Part shown: positions 10,942 to 22,091 of the stretch, one piece after another
Layout of the letters: every line of letters starts with the position of its first letter
Numbering within the stretch: position 1 is the first letter of the stretch
NCBI RefSeq assembly: GCF_026210795.1
Contig: NC_089430.1
Span: 2,232,001-2,296,000, forward strand
Source: Rhizophagus irregularis
Lineage: Eukaryota > Glomeromycota > Glomeromycetes > Glomerales > Glomeraceae
Length of the DNA: 64,000 nucleotides
Reading direction: 5' to 3'
Notes under the pieces: generated by a model
Databases searched by the model: none
What the model saw: only the letters and a program-made list of their open reading frames with translations
Told to the model about the DNA's origin: nothing
Program-made: the position numbers and the translations under genes

Positions 10942-11832
10942 CTAAAAATTGTTCATAGGGGGATTATAATTTTCAGCATTCTGCAATAGACTTGAAAAAT
11001 CATCATTTAGCCATGCCCAAGAGGTGGTACCTTCTTTAGGATAAGGTGGAGGTAACCAACCATGCGAGATACCCACTATATTGCCTCCATTAGTATTTGG
11101 ATCATAATCTTTTATCCAAGGACCCCCACTTGAGCCATAACCAACATCTATAGATATACCCCTATGCCACTGGTAATTTGGAAGATTATTTGGAAACTCA
11201 AATGAATTTCCTTGCCACTCACAAAGATGTTCTCCATCTCTGGGGCAGTCCATTTCACCAGAATTATATGGATAACCAAATACAGTTGTTTGATATTCTC
11301 CAGGAGGTACATCAACGTCACAATCGAATGCTCCAGTATCATCTTGTAATTTTCTTCCATCTTGATAATAAAACTTTATAAAGCCATAGTCATACAGTGC
11401 TTCATCGTTCGTAAAAGCTGACCATATACTAAATGTATGAGCCCTAACTGCTCCAATACTACCTGGACTTCCATTGTTGTACCCAGGATAGAAATAGAAA
11501 TCAGTATTCCAATTCTCAGCGATAATATCCCAAATACAATGTGCAGCGGTAATTGCCATATTTCCGTTATCAGTTCTAATTACAGTGGCGGTACAATAAT
11601 CAGTTGATCCATCTGCTTTTACAAAGCTTAAGAGTCCAATAGCACTGAAATTATTATCGACAGCAAAAGTTCCTGTTGTATTACTCATTCTTTCTTCTGG
11701 AGGAATATCAACAAATTTACTCATAGGTACCATTTTTGCTCTTCTACCCATAGGTTTAGGAAATGCATAACTTGAATTCGTTAAGATTAGTATCAATACG
11801 ACAAATATATATAACATATGTTTCTTGTTCAT
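10942..11832 (-). CDS. Secreted trypsin-fold serine protease (V8/glutamyl-endopeptidase-like)
   Basis: A single-exon gene for 296 residues. Residues 1-23 form a signal peptide (hydrophobic core YIFVVLILILTNSSYA), followed by a short propeptide-like stretch with basic residues (KPMGRRAK). The chymotrypsin-fold catalytic triad is visible: His98 in ITAAHC, Asp148 in LYDYGF, Ser235 in GYGSSGGPW. Length and motif layout fit the bacterial/fungal V8-like branch (S1B-type) rather than pancreatic trypsins. Cys80-Cys99 near the histidine and Cys171/196/204 could form disulfides. It should act outside the cell as an endopeptidase; substrate preference cannot be read from the sequence with confidence. 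The start is the only ATG ahead of the signal peptide. It is complete, with no frameshift. No co-transcribed neighbour is seen. Confidence 0.88.
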   Translation of the reverse strand: MNKKHMLYIFVVLILILTNSSYAFPKPMGRRAKMVPMSKFVDIPPEERMSNTTGTFAVDNNFSAIGLLSFVKADGSTDYCTATVIRTDNGNMAITAAHCIWDIIAENWNTDFYFYPGYNNGSPGSIGAVRAHTFSIWSAFTNDEALYDYGFIKFYYQDGRKLQDDTGAFDCDVDVPPGEYQTTVFGYPYNSGEMDCPRDGEHLCEWQGNSFEFPNNLPNYQWHRGISIDVGYGSSGGPWIKDYDPNTNGGNIVGISHGWLPPPYPKEGTTSWAWLNDDFSSLLQNAENYNPPMNNF

Positions 11833-12774
11833 TTTTATTAAGGTAACGTATTTTTAGAAAATTGGTTGGAATAATTGAATACACAGATATATGGCAGGAA
11901 AAGTTAGTCAATTTATATGTTTTAAAAAAGACGTTTGATGCTACTACTTTCACTCTCTCATTCTGCTGTATATCATCATATTGCCTATATTAAAATTTAA
12001 TTAACATGGTCCGACGAAAAAAAAAAAGAAAGATTAATCCCGATAATTCCGAATTCCCGAAATTTCGGGCTTTTACTAAAGGAGAAAAAAAAAAGAAAAT
12101 TGAAAACAATCCAAATGTCAAATGTCGATTATATCCATAATCGAACACACAGAACCCACACATTCATAGTTTTATGTGATGATCGACATCATTCAGCCTA
12201 GTAGGTGAGCTCTTTTAAATATGCTAATAGGAATAGATCGTAAGGATGTGCATTAGTAGATCTGCATTACAAACACGATCTATACCGAACTGGTGCTGTC
12301 CCGATATAACCAAATTTTATGTAATATTAACAACCTTATTTTGAACATTAAAGGAAATATTTCTCATTTAGTTTTACTTGAGTTCAACAAATATAGATCA
12401 ACCGATATCTATATGAATGTGACATCTTACAAATTTAGACAAAAATTTCATTAGAAAGAATTCCGATGTTTAAGTTTCCTTAACTTACTTTGGGTAATGA
12501 TTATTAGTTTAATAGAATAAATAAATTTATTATATTTGATAAATAATAAAAGATATTTATTACAAACAAAACAAATGTGAATTTAAAACAAAAATTTACG
12601 TTTTATATTGTTAATTCTAACTAAAATTACGTTAAACTTCTACTAGAATTAAATCGTAAAGTCACAATTCATAAAAAAAAAGAAAAAAAGAAAATATCTA
12701 TTCCTTACATAAAAATAAATAAATACTATGCCAGCAAAACTCACTTTAATTTGTGTAATTCATTCAATTGTTGA
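11833..12774. other. Intergenic stretch upstream of the protease gene
   Basis: This contains the promoter side of the protease gene, with no obvious TATA box. A short inverted motif (ccgataattccgaattcccgaaatttcggg) lies at about 12039-12069. A small minus-strand frame at 11756-11953 overlaps the protease start and is not supported as a gene. Confidence 0.3.
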
Positions 12775-13360
12775 ATGAGAAGTAATAATTTTATTATAAT
12801 AAAAGAAGATGATAATACTTCCTTTTTTCCAAAAAATCCATCAGTTCCAAAATGGATTCTCGATTTTACATCTGGTGATGTAGTTAGGTTTACAGGAAAA
12901 TTTTTCTCAATGAGGAACCTCTTCATGATGATATTTTGGAGGTAATTTTAATTTATTATTTATGTAAAAAAAATAATAACACTCAAAGAAAATAATTATT
13001 AATTCTTTTTTTAAAATTAAAAAATAAAATATAAATTAGATGACAGCTAATGCAGGTGATCATTTGACGATTAGTTCAATCTTTGTTTTTCTCATTGGTT
13101 ACGTTATAAGACAAGTACAAGATGATGATGATTTATTTAAAAGTATCAAATTTAATGTTAATGAATTTGTTGGAAAGGAATATGGTGTTGACAAATTTAA
13201 TATAAAATGTAGATGCTTAAAAGCGGATGAGAGAATTGATAATAAAGCGAAAAAAATCCATAAACAGATTCTTTTTCTTAATATATTCTACATTATTACA
13301 AACAAAAACATAAATACACAACTCACAATTAGAGGTTTTAATCGATTAATAATCGATTAA
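12775..13360 (+). pseudogene. Decayed two-exon hypothetical gene (possible OB-fold-like family)
   Basis: A first exon starts at ATG 12775 and reads NNFIIIKEDDNTSFF, then VPKWILDFTSGDVVRFTGKF. A +1 frameshift after this gives NEEPLHDDILE up to a GTAATT donor near 12941. After an intron ending ...AAATTAG at 13039, a second exon reads TANAGDHLTISSIF, then QVQDDDDLFKSIKFNVNEF and FNIKCRCLKADERIDNKAKK, ending at TAA 13358-13360. The alternation of short hydrophobic strands with GDVV.FTGKF and NIKCR blocks resembles a small family of nucleic-acid-binding-type proteins I associate with Rhizophagus, but this is memory, not a search. The frameshift argues against a working gene. Confidence 0.35.
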
Positions 13361-14785
13361 TATTAAAATATTAAAAATTTTTTTTTTTTGACCGCAGATT
13401 GCACCAAATTGTTTTTGACCATACATTTAGTTATAGGAAAGTCTTATTTATTATTATTATCATTAAAAAATTAATACAAATTCTTCCAAGTTCGGAGAAC
13501 ACGTGACCAAAAATTCACAGCTCTGGGCCGCATTAGATAATTTGACCAGAATTATGGGTTGATAATTTAATCGATTAACCAATTTTTGAGATACCTTAAT
13601 CGATTCCAAACTCTACTCACAATAAATAACATTAACTGAAAAAATATTAAAGACCGTGCCAACTTAATTCCTGACGCCACCCTAGTTGTTATACAAACTT
13701 TACAAATGATGAGCAATAAATACATAAATTGATACAAATTAATAGTCATTTTTAATGATAGTTACTCAGATTGAAATATATGTTATCATTTTTATATGTG
13801 TGAAAGTGTGTGTAATTTTGTATATGAAAATTTTGCAGGGACTCATTATAATTGATTATATTAATAAATATCAATAACATTTCCATTATAATTCTAATTA
13901 ATATTATGCCTGACCTCACATATGTTCTCACATTTCACGTCTCTTCAGGGCCATCACATAATGCCGCCTGGAATTATCCAAAAAAGATAGGCTCTACAGA
14001 CTTCTCTCAAACTTTCTCAAATTATCTTGAAACTTTCTAAAGAGCTTGTCGCTTTTCCAGAAACAAAAAGTCATTATAATTAAACTGTTTGGTATTAGGA
14101 CATGATGTTATCACTAAGTACATTGGCGAAAGCTCTGAAATCGATGTGTTCAAGCCAACTTTGATCTAGACCGTTGCAGGCTTTAGAAAGTATTCTTTAA
14201 GTAACATGCATTGATTCCATCATAGAATTTTAATCTTGTCTTCGGTATAAATTTTATCTTTAAGGCTATATCTTCTGATAGTGTCTTCCAACGTTTTACC
14301 TCTCGAACAAGAAATTTGCAGTTATCATTCGTTGTCATTCGCCTTCTCAATATCATCATTTTTTTTCACAACCATTAGATCTTGAAAGAAAAAGGAAGGC
14401 GAACCCGTGAAATAAACATAAGGTTTTTACCTAAAACATATGGGACAGGATCATAAGTTTGCTCCTGATAGGCCGTCTGCTAAGAAAGCCTTGAAACAAT
14501 TTAAAAAGTTAAAAATGAAAATTCTTAAAGAGCAAGAGAGATAAAATAGACATTTTATTAAAACTAGAAACGCGTTGCGCGTATTTCAGGTTTTGCTTAG
14601 CAAAAATGCTACAAATTTGTCATTGTGTAAAATTTTTTTATATATTTAAATAAACTTCACTGAAATATAATATAATTTGCATAAAAATAAATCTATGGGC
14701 TTTAATTTTTTAATCATACTGTATGCTAAATCATATATCGCAAATCAAGAAACTTTATTATAAATAAAAGTAATAAAAGTGGTAG
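13361..14785. other. Intergenic stretch with faint coding relics
   Basis: Mostly AT-rich. A segment at about 14433-14544 (plus) reads HKFAPDRPSAKKALKQFKKL and on to EQER then a stop, and one on the minus strand near 14175-14295 reads KRWKTLSEDIALKIKF. Both are too short to name. No intact gene. Confidence 0.25.
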
Positions 14786-14945
14786 AGAAGCAAGCGAAAT
14801 GTATAATGCTATCAAGGAGAGAGGGGCTACGCGGAATCCTAGGCCATTTAATGCGAGTCCCAGCATCATATTATTTTTTTGCTCCTACATTTATGGTAAA
14901 TTTCTACAGCTATCGCTAATACTTCTAACTACAAGGTTCTCTCAC
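14786..14945. repeat. Dispersed repeat, copy 1
   Basis: This shares an ordered series of blocks with 28330-28490: gcgaaatgta, atgct.tcaa.gag, tacgcgga.tccta, ccatttaatgc, and further weaker matches including actacaaggttctc. The two copies have the same orientation and are about 13.5 kb apart. No coding capacity is evident. Confidence 0.55.
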
Positions 14946-15179
14946 TTTCATACATTCGGGAGAAGTGAACATGTATTCGCATTATTACATCATGGGGCGC
15001 AACCGCGACGATCAAAAATCACGTGAGTATTCGGGTCAAAATTCGGACCTGAATACTTTTTATCGAAGCTCTTTTCTTGTCAACGGATCTACATGTAATC
15101 TCAAGTCAAGATGTCATGAAATCACGCGGTAGTTATAAAAAATTTTTTATTAATACATTCGAAAAATAAATACAAAGGA

Positions 15180-15652
15180 TCGGGAGCCCGTGATAAATGA
15201 CGTCTATGCTCGCTACGACATATTCATTACGCATGGCCTCCAAGCTATCCGGCTGTAAAGTTCCGTATGAGCGCAACCTACCGAAAATTTCTTCCATGCA
15301 ACGCTTGAAGGCCTTATTTTCATCTTGAATCTCGTAAATTTGCGGTTCTTAAACAAAGGGATAGAAACTATACCATCGGAGTCGAGACCATATTCCGCTA
15401 ACACCCCACTCAAGCTAAAGTATGCCGAGAACGCTTTTAATTTTTTCTCCTTACAGTCCTTGGCGAGGGCCTCATTTCATGTCATAATCTCGAAAATCTT
15501 GCTTGGTCATGTCAAGGAAGTACCATTAATCTCTTCCTCTTCTAAAATTTTGTCGCTGACTCTTCAAAAATTCGATAAGCTTGGTCGTGTCATTTTTTAA
15601 CATCGTCTGCTAGTGTGATAGAGGTAGAAGCTGGTGTATTAGTTTCAGACAT
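15180..15652 (-). pseudogene. Decayed gene with SAM-like N-terminal region
   Basis: Read on the minus strand from ATG at 15650-15652 (MSETNTPASTSITLADDVKK), protein-like pieces follow in order but in changing frames: TTKLIEFLKSQ, EEINGTSL, DMTKQDFRDYDMK, ALAKDCKEKKLKAFSAY, LSGVLAEYGLDSDGIVSIP, then IYEIQDENKAFKRCMEEIF, LEAMRNEYVVASIDVIYH. The LIEFL...EEIN...FL.MTKQDFRDYDMK.GPA.L pattern is that of a SAM domain, followed by the linker of a large Rhizophagus family whose C-terminus I recall as a nuclease-like or Crinkler-like region. At least four frameshifts or stops are present, and everything downstream of about 15180 is missing. Confidence 0.65.
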
Positions 15653-15994
15653 AGGATATTTGGCTCGGGAAAAAAAATAGTGTTACTTTCCGGAGTGAGA
15701 TAAAGTTAGTAATATAGCGTAATATCACGTAAATTTACGAAATTATGCCATAAACTTTTGCTAACTTATAAAATTATAATTGATATTCTCACATTGTATA
15801 AGAAAAATGAATCCATTTTTTTACTAACCATATTACCATAACTTTACTAATAAGTGTAACAAGAGAGCTTTTATCATGACGATAATCAAACTAAAGTTCG
15901 ATTCAAACCTTAATAGTAACAAATTATAATTATTAAAAAAGACTTACAACTAAAATAAATTATAAAATAATTAATTAAAATTATATAAATACTA

Positions 15995-16160
15995 TCATCG
16001 GTCATCATATTACTTTCGTCGACCGGTTTGACCGAAGATGAATTTTGAAATGCGTTGGCATTCGACGTCGATTCTTGAGTAAGTTGAGCTTCAGCAGCAG
16101 CTTTTTCAGCTCGTCGTTGTTGGGCAGCTTCTTTATCTTTACGGCGTTTTAATAACGCTT
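15995..16160 (-). pseudogene. Fragment with a charged Ala/Lys/Gln-rich coiled coil
   Basis: A minus-strand frame open for about 55 codons reads LLKRRKDKEAAQQRRAEKAA, then AEAQLTQESTSNANAF and KPVDESNMMTDDS, ending at a donor-like border. The composition is strongly protein-like (GC-rich codons, heptad-like alanines). There is no start codon, because a TAA immediately precedes it. It may be the N-terminal exon of a retroelement-type protein; this is a guess. Confidence 0.4.
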
Positions 16161-16204
16161 AATTTATTATTTAAGAAAATTGTTACAATTCACATCTTCC
16201 CCAG

Positions 16205-17240
16205 TAACACCATCAAAAAAAGCTCGGGCATGTGATTTTTGAGCATGTGATTTGTAACATACGGCGCAGTTTGTGGTTACTGATATTTATCGCGTATTAT
16301 TTAAGCTATTATTTAAGCTTTCTTTTCGTGTCTACATTACCAAATACCAAGAATACAAATTTATTTTTAAAACAAAAGGTTGGCTTATTTTCTTTACAAT
16401 GGCTATAAATCTTTTAAAACAAAACTTGCAAAAAATATGAAACCTGTAGAAATACCAAGTAAGCAATAATACCAGTTCAACAAACTAAATTGCAACTGTT
16501 ATTTTGACAGCCTAATTAATGCGACCTTCTCTTCTAAAAGAGCAAAACTAGTCTGTATTATAGTAGTAAGGAAGTCATATAGTCCTATTAATACAGTAAA
16601 TTAGGTGAAGACGTTGAACATTTTCAAATAAGTGAACCATGCCATTAACATGGAAGGGGCATACTGATAGCACTCATTATTTACAATAATTTATTTCAAA
16701 TTAATGTATTTTAATAAATTGAAATTGAATAAATTTTATTGTTAAATTAATATTACATTCTATTTTAATAAAATAATTACTCAAATTTCATTAATTTACT
16801 CTTATGAATTAACATCTATAAAATTTCATTATATCCTCAAGCAATCATCTTTGGAGTGGAGTATCTTAGGGTAAGCCGGGAAAGTTAGTTTAGGCCGAAA
16901 TACTTATCTTTAAAGATAACATTGACGTTGGAGTATCTTAGGGTTAGGGTAAGGAAAGTTGATTTAGGCGGAAATACATATCCTTGAAGATAACGTAGAT
17001 GTTGGAGTTTCTTAGTGTTAGGGTAAGGAAAGTTGATTTAGGCGGAAATACTTATTCTTGAAGATAATGTAGATGTTGGAGTTTCTTAGGGTTAGGTAAG
17101 GAAAGTTGGTTTAGGCTGAAACTTTTACCTTTGGAGTTAGTTAGGTTAAGTAGCAATAGCCGCGTAGTGCAATTTCAATAGCCACACTTAGCCACAGTCA
17201 AATCACATGAATCACGTGCCCGAGCTTTTTTTGATGGTTA
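16205..17240. mobile_element. About 1-kb inverted-repeat-bounded element
   Basis: The left arm (16205-16238, taacaccatcaaaaaaagct then cgggcatgtgattt) is the inverse of the right arm (17208-17240, atcacgtgcccgagcttt...gatggtta). The inverted similarity continues outward as ttacaattcaca on both sides. No clear transposase frame lies within, and no clear target duplication is visible. A tandem repeat (16853-17130) lies inside its right half. Confidence 0.6.
16853..17130. repeat. 74-bp tandem repeat carrying TTAGGG telomere-like units
   Basis: About 3.7 copies. The start gttggagt.tcttagggttag recurs at 16927, 17001 and 17075 (period 74) with a first copy from about 16853. Each unit carries one or two ttaggg hexamers followed by gtaaggaaagtt.gtttagg, and ends gaagataa.gtagat. 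Confidence 0.85.
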
Positions 17241-17317
17241 CGCTTGGCCGGCTGGGGGAGTTTACAATTCACACAAGTATCACGTGACTTATGTAAAGTG
17301 GCTTGTTTGTGGCTACA

Positions 17318-17861
17318 TCCACTATCAGATTAATAGACTTTTTTTCCTCACGAAACGGTAAACTCTTTCTTAATGAAACAAAAAACAACCTGTTAGTTCT
17401 GCTAGGAACATCTGGATGCGGAAAAACAAAAACATATTATGAGTTACTATGTTATAATTGAATACTTTACTTTGTAGCATCACGCAAGGGAAATGGAGGC
17501 CCATATGACATTGACAACAAAGTACCCGCTGTGCGATTCTTTCATGAATTTTTACGCTACAGTCAAACCTTCATATAACGATATGTCGGGACATATATGA
17601 AATTTTTAGGAAATATCATTATATCAAAGTTATACCGATATTTATATGTCCTCAAATACAGTCGGAAAATAAAATTTTATCGGTATATCAAGTTTTTAAT
17701 AGTATATCGGTGGTTAGACTGTATTTCATTGTATCAGAACATCCTCAACAATATTAATCCACACTTGCTGCAAGAGTGCTGCAAGCCGATTTGGAAAATC
17801 CTATGATGATCAGTTTCGTGTACTGATGCTGCAACGTTTATTATTAAGGAAGGAAAAGTTT
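17318..17861 (+). pseudogene. Decayed P-loop NTPase-family gene, interrupted by a MITE
   Basis: From about 17318 the frame reads LIDFFSSRNGKLFLNETKNN, then LLVLLGTSGCGKTKTYYELLC, containing a Walker A motif (GTSGCGKT). A TGA at 17453-17455 falls where the context suggests Trp (YN-stop-ILYFVASRKGNGG). The frame then continues KVPAVRFFHEFLR to 17557, where a TA-flanked element (17560-17721) is inserted. Beyond it the reading resumes as FIVSEHPQQY, then ARVLQADLENP and, after a frameshift, YDDQFRVLMLQRLLLRKEKF. I recall GTSGCGKT...YELLC...SRKGNGG as the signature of a large Rhizophagus family of unknown function. This copy is dead: nonsense, frameshift and insertion. Confidence 0.7.
17560..17721. 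mobile_element. 162-bp TA-flanked MITE inside the P-loop relic
   Basis: The ends are cagtcaaaccttcatataac and its imperfect inverse (atatatcggtggttagactg type), with TA on both sides (17558-17559 and 17722-17723). It is a shortened member of the 7037-7459 family with several accgata units inside. Confidence 0.75.
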
Positions 17862-19251
17862 TAACATATTGCTGCAAATTTTGCTAGTTTAATTTAAACT
17901 TTAATGATTTATTATGGATATATGATTAAAATATTTTTGCTTGTATGGTAAAATTAATCTCTACATAGACTTTAATGGAAGTCAAATTCTCAAAAAAAAA
18001 AATTTATTACGTGATTTATGACTGTTACATCGTTATTTTTTAAATTTTGAATGTTACTAAAATCCAGAAAATCGTTTTTTTTTTAATTGAGTATAATTTA
18101 TTTAATTTTAAGGATCCAGGGTTAAAAATTTACCGCGAGTTGATGATCAATGACATTAGCTTCGATAACAAACCGTCAACTTGATTACAAATATCATTCC
18201 TTAAATATTGGTTTATTTATTTATTTTATTGATGACATTATTCCTTTTAAAACAAAAATATCACAATAACCAAACCGACCAAATCCTTTTAATTTTGTAC
18301 CATCCATTGCTAGTGATAGTTCAGAATGGTCTAATGTTAATCAACTGATGCTGCTCATCCCGATACAAGGCCTGCACCAGGAAAATGAAATAAAAGAAAA
18401 AGAGATACTTGGTGCCGGATTATTCTTTCATACTTGAAGATATACCTGCTTCACGTAAATACCATTAGTGGTTGTAGTAATAAAGAACAATTGTGTAAAT
18501 TATTATGAGTAAAAACTAAAACAAAAAGTCTCTAAAGACAAACTAAAAGCAAAAATATATCAATTGAAAGAACCACATGGATTTTCGAATATCTAATTTT
18601 GTTGAGATTAATGTTGGTCAGTGCCATAATTCTGGCCTACATTATATTTTAATATTTTAATTAAAATCAATGTGATAAGAAATGACTAGTGGCGAAAAAA
18701 GTTGCGCTCACGTGACATTTGGCCCGCATTACGGCGTTATACCCCTCAGATAAATACAGTATAAAAAGTGGAAGCGCGGTGGGGTGTGACGGTCGTGATG
18801 AATAAAATACAGTCACGTGACTGCAACTTTAGACGTACGTCAAATGATGAGGTCATTTCCATTTTCCAAACACTGATATGTGATGATTACCTGCGGTGAG
18901 ACTTATTTTATTTATCCTATTAATTTATCCGATTAACAATGATTTTTTTGTTTTTTTTTAAAGAAATATATATATATAATTCATTTTCGATTATACACAG
19001 CAACTTTAAATTTTATAAGGTGATGCCGTTAAATATGAAGAAAATATTCTTAAGACATGCTAAATTCCAATTTCTGTATGTATACACTAAATACTTTTTT
19101 AGGTATTATTTACAATTATAAAAAAAAGATTAGATTTGTCGCAGCACTTCTAAAAATAAGAAAAAAAGAATTTTTTTTTCTAAGGATGATAAAGAAAATT
19201 CCATCAAGAATTTCTTATTAAAAAATATATATATATATATATCATATTACT
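17862..19251. other. Intergenic stretch
   Basis: AT-rich. A GC-richer island at 18690-18880 holds two CACGTG-type sites (gctcacgtgaca and agtcacgtgactg) and a tataaaaag box at about 18761, which resembles a promoter, but no gene starts nearby. A stretch at 18385-18475 reads KRYLVPDYSFILEDIPASRK and may be a tiny relic. Confidence 0.3.
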
Positions 19252-19374
19252 AATTATAAATAATCGTTGAAAGAGATTTTCAAAGATGTACATTAGCCTA
19301 TACATCTTTGTTAATTAGAAATAATCGCTGAAAGAGATTTTCAAAAGACGTACATTAGCTTATGCATCTTTGTT
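19252..19374. repeat. Tandem duplication upstream of the ML-domain gene
   Basis: Two copies of a roughly 60-bp unit (ttataaataatcgttgaaag... and ttagaaataatcgctgaaag..., both ending catctttgtt) lie about 210-330 bp upstream of the ML start. They are the only tandem copy pair near that promoter and could hold duplicated regulatory sites. Confidence 0.7.
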
Positions 19375-19580
19375 TGTCATTTTAGTAATATTAACAATGA
19401 ATAATAAGTTTTTCTTTGATTAAAATATTAATATGCATGAGATCTAAAACTTATTTAGTTTACAATAAATCAAGTTTAGGGCGCAGTTATTGTTATCTTG
19501 GCATTCTTTTTTTTCTTTTTTTTGCTTATAAAAAAGCAATGACTCTTACCAACTTTTTTCAAAAAAAAAAAATCTACAGA

Positions 19581-20024
19581 ATGAAACATTTTATTTTTAC
19601 AATAATTTTATTTGCTACGCTTTTAATGGCAAATGCTCTACAATTTTCACAATGCTCCGGAAATTATCCAAATCCAGTTAATGTGTCTATATTACCTGAT
19701 CCTCCCATTTTTGGACAGCCTGTGGAAGTCTTTATTTCCATAATGGCATATACAACAGTCGAAGTTGGTGCATATGTTGATATTCAAGTGAACAATCCTG
19801 ATTGGGTGTTTCCATTCACTTTCCAACAAGATATTTGTAATGATAATTATGTTAAAAATTGTCCAATATCAGATACTTATCAATTTAATTACCCATATTA
19901 TTTCTTAGTCGGCAGTAAAACTTTAACGGTTAATATTAAAGCAAGACTTGTGAATCCAGATAATACTATTTTAAGCTGTATCGATGGTAGTGTTACTATA
20001 CAAGCACCGGTTTCACAAAAGTAG
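19581..20024 (+). CDS. Secreted ML-domain (MD-2-related lipid-recognition) protein
   Basis: A single-exon gene for 147 residues from MKHFIFTIILF. An upstream in-frame ATG at 19416 exists, but only the ATG at 19581 puts the signal peptide (cleavage after about residue 19, MANA) at the N-terminus, so I chose it. The mature part has the ML pattern: Cys25 (QFSQCSGNYP), a Cys86/Cys94 pair (DICNDNYVKNCPI) and Cys133 (LSCIDG), within alternating beta-strand-like segments, and Pro-rich turns. The length is usual for fungal phosphatidylglycerol/phosphatidylinositol transfer proteins and NPC2-like sterol binders. It probably binds a lipid outside the cell or in the secretory path; the ligand cannot be told. 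Upstream lies a tandem duplication (19252-19374). The kelch gene downstream is convergent, its end only 70 bp away. Confidence 0.85.
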   Translation: MKHFIFTIILFATLLMANALQFSQCSGNYPNPVNVSILPDPPIFGQPVEVFISIMAYTTVEVGAYVDIQVNNPDWVFPFTFQQDICNDNYVKNCPISDTYQFNYPYYFLVGSKTLTVNIKARLVNPDNTILSCIDGSVTIQAPVSQK

Positions 20025-20093
20025 GCAAAAGTTAAACTATAGTACTGTTAAAAGTTGAATAGTAATTTTTTATATTTATTGTTATTATCTTTA

Positions 20094-21614
20094 TTATGGT
20101 GTACATATTGTATCTATTGGCGGTTTCATTCCCTTCATCTGCTTGGATTTATTGTATTTATGAATAATAAATCCAATAAATCCAACAACAATTATACTAA
20201 GAATAGTAGTTCCTATTAAAATATTATCTTTAAAAGGAGTGGTGTCAACTCTATTATAATAATCCACTTCAGTAAAATTTGCATAATCTCCAATCTTATA
20301 AATAAGAACATCATTACTAGCTTGTTGGGTAGTTCCTTGACCTAAGAAAAGAAAATAAAAATTTGTTATAATAAAATCTTTTATTTGTTTCACTTAAAAA
20401 TAATAGTATTGAATAATGCGTACCGAAAGCGATAAACATATAATTATTATAAAATGTCGCAGTATGACCTCTATAAGGAGCTTCAATTATAGTTTCATTT
20501 CCATGATACCATTCTCGTGTTTTTACATTTAAGACTACGTAATAATTTTCTACCGGTGATTTCAGAGCATTAGCCCCCCCGAATACAATAATCCTATCAT
20601 CATTTGCTTTATTAAATTAAGAGAATTTAATCAGGATCAGAGCTACTTTAAAAAATAAAAATACACTTTAATACTTACTTAAAACAGCAGTATGTTGACA
20701 TCTTTGTTCTGGTGAATTTTTGGTTTCCTATTTTAATATATTATAAGTAATTTGATAGTTTATAATATTTTACAGTAATTATTAGTGACACGTACCCATT
20801 TATTCCACTTGTCGTTTATAGTATCATAAACATCTAACTATTATTAAAAACATAAAGCGTTAATCCTTATATATAATCGTACATGCATATAATAAACAAA
20901 GAGAATTAGTTTACGTGCATTAGTTATATCTATTAATCCATTATTACCACATCCTCCAATATAAACTATTTCGCTAGTATCAGGTAAAAAAGTGGCAGTA
21001 TGTCCTTCTCTTTTAAGTAATGTATTATCGATTGTACCATGAGTCCAAATATTTTTAGTACTATCAAAAATATTCGTTGTGTTATAACGTATGTATTGAG
21101 TATCACCAAATTTTCCGCCTCCTCCACCTCCAAAAAGATATACATTGTTATTATTATCCGTAACTGCGCTCAAAAATCTTCTCCTTTCAACCTCATTTTC
21201 AGAAACTGCCATATTTTTCCATGTTAACGGTGATTGTGTTGTATCAAGCGTATATATTAACTGTATCGTATTTTGAAGAGCACCTATATCTCCACTAAAA
21301 AAGAAAATCGAATTTTTTGATTTACCAAAAACGGTAGTTGCTGCTCCATAATGTCTTGGTACTGAACCACCCAAAGTTACATTTACAAATGGTAATGAAT
21401 CTTTCGTTTTATTAAATGATTTTGAAATATCAAGATAGAAGAAATCATTTGTTAAAAGGCTTTCATTATTTTGACCGCCAAGATAATATATTCTCGTTCC
21501 TATTAATGTTGATGTATGAAAAACTCTTCCTTTTGGAACATATTGTTGACAATTTATATTAACAATGATTTGAAAAAAAGTTATATATAGAATTAAATTT
21601 TTTGGATTTATCAT
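20094..21614 (-). CDS. Kelch-repeat membrane-anchored surface protein, copy A
   Basis: A five-exon gene that I assembled from splice signals: 21614-20915, 20833-20796, 20727-20679, 20606-20424, 20341-20094. All joins keep phase and give 405 residues. It has a signal peptide (NLILYITFFQIIVNIN). Kelch blades follow, marked by IYYLGGQN, SIFFFSGD, NVYLFGG, IVYIGGCG, RIIVFGG and YMFIAFGQ, each preceded by R-x-x-H-T or RHYGAATT-type turns. A membrane segment (ILIGTTILSIIVVGFIGFII) comes before a short basic tail (HKYNKSKQMKG). About six blades suggest a complete propeller displayed outside the cell on a single anchor. The ligand is unknown. It is a tandem paralogue of the next gene, with identical intron positions and phases and identical sizes for exons 2 (38 nt) and 3 (49 nt). 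Confidence 0.85.
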
Positions 21615-22091
21615 TTTTGTTTTTTTTTAAAAAAAAAATATTTTTTCCCGAAATATGCTGTGTATTTATAAAAAAAGTATTTTTTTTAAAAAAAAATATA
21701 TATATATATATAGTTTTAAAAAAAAGAAAAAAAAAGAAAATGAAATTTCATTTTCTTTATATATATAGAAATTAAACTATTAAATCAGCTGACAATAAGC
21801 CATGTACATGTGCCTAACAATTTTAATTGTTTTATTCGGATATTTAAAAAAAACGTTTTGACAATCAATTTAATCAATTTGGTTAATGCAAAGATAATAC
21901 GAGTCACATGATTTGTGCGTTTAAATACTTTACGTTTGAAAGTTTTAATATTGCTATTTTCTCTGCAAATTCATACAGTATAATAATTATCAATATAAAA
22001 CAAAATAATGTCTATAAAAGAATGAATCTAATTTATTTACTTTTGTGAATTGAAATGCGTATTATATTACATCTAATTAATCTAATTCTAA

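Noticed and set aside
12741-12926. Minus-strand 61-codon frame
   Set aside because: It is antisense to the first exon of the 12775-13360 relic, which has the more protein-like reading and splice borders.
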